Assembly: GCA_963803495.1 (NCBI GenBank)
Contig: CAWDMP010000002.1
Span: 806,001-870,000 of the forward strand
Length of the DNA: 64,000 nucleotides
Direction of reading: 5' to 3'
From: Persicitalea sp963803495
Lineage (GTDB): Bacteria; Bacteroidota; Bacteroidia; Cytophagales; Spirosomataceae
Shown here one piece after another: positions 62,202 to 64,000 of the stretch; within the stretch, counting starts at the first letter, position 1, and the number at the start of each line of letters is the position of its first letter. Below the pieces are notes generated by a model. That model did no database searches. It was not told the origin of the DNA and saw nothing but the letters and a program-made list of their open reading frames with translations. Made by a program: the position numbers and the translations under genes.

Positions 62202-63908
62202 CTACTGAGCCACCACCACCACGCGTTTTTTGTATTGTTGGCTGTTTCCGGCGGCATCGAAGGTGTCGATCAGCAGCAGGTAGTAGCCCGTGCGCACCAG
62301 TTGTCCGCCGCTGTCGGTTCCTTCCCAACGCAACGAACCGTCGGTACCAATGGTTTGGTTTCGCACCAGATCGCGCACCAGCCGACCCTGAATGTCGTAG
62401 ATTCTGACACTCCCGACCACGCCTGCGCTATTCAATGTATAACGTACCGTGGCAAAGTCGTCCAGGCCATCGCCGTTGGGCGTGATCGCTTCCGGCTCCA
62501 CCACGAAGCCATCGGGGCGGTCGCCCGCCAGTCCCTGCGAGTTGGCGTAGCCCGGCGTGGCGTAGCCCACCACGCCCGCCGCCGACTGCCAGTTGGCAGG
62601 GTCGTTGCCCGGTTGGTCGGGATCGCGCCTTTCCAGCGAAACGCCTTTGGTATCGGAGAGCAATGGCGAGTGAAAGCTCTCCCGGTAAGCAAACAAATCG
62701 AAGAGGCGACCCCTGGCGTCGCGTAAGGCCACGCCACCCGCCTCGTTCACAAAGGCGGGCATCGAGGGTACTGTGATCAGGCTACGCGCTCGCTCCGTGG
62801 GGTACTGCGCGGCCAGCGTGGCGGCGTTGACGCTCAGCGCCGCAAAAGCGTGAGGGGGAAGGAGCAAATCACTGGTCGAGATCGTTCTGAACGAGCCGGG
62901 TTTACCGTCTCTCACATTGCCCAGCGTCCAATTTTTCAGGCTGATGAAGTTGGGGGTCATGTTTCTGATCTCGGCAAACTCCACTCCACCCGTGCGGGGA
63001 TCGAACAGTAATTCGTTCAAAATGACGTCGCCCGAGTCGGCCGCGACGGGTAGTCCGAACACGAACGTGGTTTCGGCCAGCCGGTTGCCCGCGCAATCCT
63101 GACTGTTGCCAACCGTGATTTCGTAGCGTTGCCCGGCGGCAACCGGGGCGGCCAGCGTAAGCAGCAACGTACTGAACCCGGGGCTTTCCAGCGCAGATTT
63201 CACCACGGTCAGGTCCTTGGACATATAGCGCGTACTTTGCATACTGGCTACACTGTCCAGCCGCTCGTTGAAATAGATTTTCAGCAGGGCTGGTTCCGCG
63301 ACTTCGATGCGCTCGGCGACGGGCGCGCGGCGGTCGGGATTGCTGCCCGCTACGGCGTTGGGCCTGCCGGGGGTACCACCCGTTGGAGCCGTGGAAGCCC
63401 GCCAGTTTTCAGCGCCGCCGCAAGGGTTGGCGGTATCGATCATTTCGAGCGCGTAGCCCCCGTTGCGGCGGTTGGCGGCCCACCAACTGTCCAGGTAGGC
63501 CACCGAGTGCACGAGCTGGCCGCTGGCGTTGCGCAGCGTCAGCGTCGCTCCGGCATTGACCAGTGAAAAGGAACTCAGGCCAAGTACCCTGCCCAACGGC
63601 GCCAGCAATGCGGCTTTGCTACGGGCGCACACGATGGCGTAGCCACCCGGGGCCAGCATCGAGTCGGGCAGCGCCGTCTTGCCCAGTTTCCAGCCTTTGA
63701 GGCTAATGGGTTGGGTAGTCCGGTTCAAGATTTCGAGGTACTCGGCGTCAGGTAGGCCCACGACCGGCGTGGGGTCGGCCATGATTTCGGTAATGATCAC
63801 CGCGTTGTAGCCCTGCGCCCGAACGCCCACCTTACCCCAGCCCAAACTACCTGCCGTCACGACGATCCATCCCATCGAAGCAAGGCACCTTCTGGCTTTC
63901 AAGCGCAT
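62202..63908 (-). CDS. Lamin-tail-domain secreted protein with sorting-type C-terminus
   Basis: The 568-residue protein has an N-terminal signal (MRLKARRCLASMGWIVVTAGSLGWGKVGVRAQ) and two lamin-tail (LTD) domains: VIITEIMADPTPVVGLPDAEYLEILNRTTQPISLKGWKLG, and ILNELLFDPRTGGVEFAEIRNMTPNFISLKNWTLG. A FlgD-like C-terminal region follows (GSVRIYDIQGRLVRDLVRNQTIGTDGSLRWEGTDSGGQLVRTGYYLLLIDTFDAAGNSQQYKKRVVVV). This type of C-terminus is used for type IX secretion or gliding-related anchoring. A surface adhesin or nucleic-acid-binding role is an inference. Confidence 0.85.
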   Translation of the reverse strand: MRLKARRCLASMGWIVVTAGSLGWGKVGVRAQGYNAVIITEIMADPTPVVGLPDAEYLEILNRTTQPISLKGWKLGKTALPDSMLAPGGYAIVCARSKAALLAPLGRVLGLSSFSLVNAGATLTLRNASGQLVHSVAYLDSWWAANRRNGGYALEMIDTANPCGGAENWRASTAPTGGTPGRPNAVAGSNPDRRAPVAERIEVAEPALLKIYFNERLDSVASMQSTRYMSKDLTVVKSALESPGFSTLLLTLAAPVAAGQRYEITVGNSQDCAGNRLAETTFVFGLPVAADSGDVILNELLFDPRTGGVEFAEIRNMTPNFISLKNWTLGNVRDGKPGSFRTISTSDLLLPPHAFAALSVNAATLAAQYPTERARSLITVPSMPAFVNEAGGVALRDARGRLFDLFAYRESFHSPLLSDTKGVSLERRDPDQPGNDPANWQSAAGVVGYATPGYANSQGLAGDRPDGFVVEPEAITPNGDGLDDFATVRYTLNSAGVVGSVRIYDIQGRLVRDLVRNQTIGTDGSLRWEGTDSGGQLVRTGYYLLLIDTFDAAGNSQQYKKRVVVVAQ

Positions 63909-64000
63909 GTCAATCAGTTGATTTTTAGTGCCGTAAATAGGCGAAAACTAAAATTACTCAGAATTTTCTTTGAAAATCAATGGGTTGGACAAAAAGAGCC

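Overview
The window is a chromosomal segment of a Bacteroidota bacterium, most likely order Cytophagales (Spirosomataceae/Dyadobacter-like). The evidence is a lipoprotein-anchored BamA paralogue of the TamL type, DUF5723 and LVIVD surface proteins, a lamin-tail protein with a gliding/type IX-like C-terminal region, a secG to miaB cluster next to groESL, and very weak Shine-Dalgarno usage. GC content looks mid to high 50s by eye, with a few AT-richer patches. I see no tRNA, rRNA or CRISPR array.

Layout: 0-2.6 kb holds a partial DUF5690 membrane protein, sucC, and a divergent LolD-type ABC ATPase. 2.9-9.8 kb is a decayed block: a truncated frameshifted gene, a transposase tail, one intact nucleoside hydrolase, a remnant of a second, a frameshifted secreted protein and a broken sulfatase. 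10-18.5 kb holds groL-groES behind a sigma-54-type promoter, then secG, a TPR protein, lptE-like, a sigma-54 activator without a receiver domain, and miaB. 18.7-29.7 kb holds tamL back-to-back with a SpoU methyltransferase, a CBS/CorC protein, fbaA, a BASS transporter, pyrB, an LVIVD/outer-membrane operon and an acyl-ACP thioesterase. 29.9-34.1 kb holds a Gfo/Idh/MocA oxidoreductase, an AT-rich orphan, a palindrome-rich spacer and guaA. 34.4-50.6 kb holds DUF1328, OmpA, DUF5723, an AI-2E transporter, OsmC, a FAD/polyferredoxin redox pair, prmC, moxR, yidD, lgt, lipoproteins, a second BamA-like protein, a cyclophilin and an RmlD-like reductase. 50.6-54.6 kb is an accessory patch with an intact IS4-family element, a gene tail cut off by it, hairpin repeats, a broken SGNH lipoprotein and a Crp/Fnr regulator. 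54.6-64 kb holds a metallophosphatase, an EEP-family protein, pgeF, a large VCBS/ASPIC protein, an HD protein and a lamin-tail protein.

Three patterns cut across the genes. First, about fifteen intergenic spots carry short tandem arrays of 7- or 8-bp words, often as two inverted arms, usually ending within a few bases of a start codon. Second, the palindrome GGTACC (more loosely RGTACY) is strongly over-represented in all coding frames. Third, indel frameshifts occur in about a dozen genes, including fbaA and prmC, so many 'pseudogenes' may be sequence or assembly errors rather than biology.
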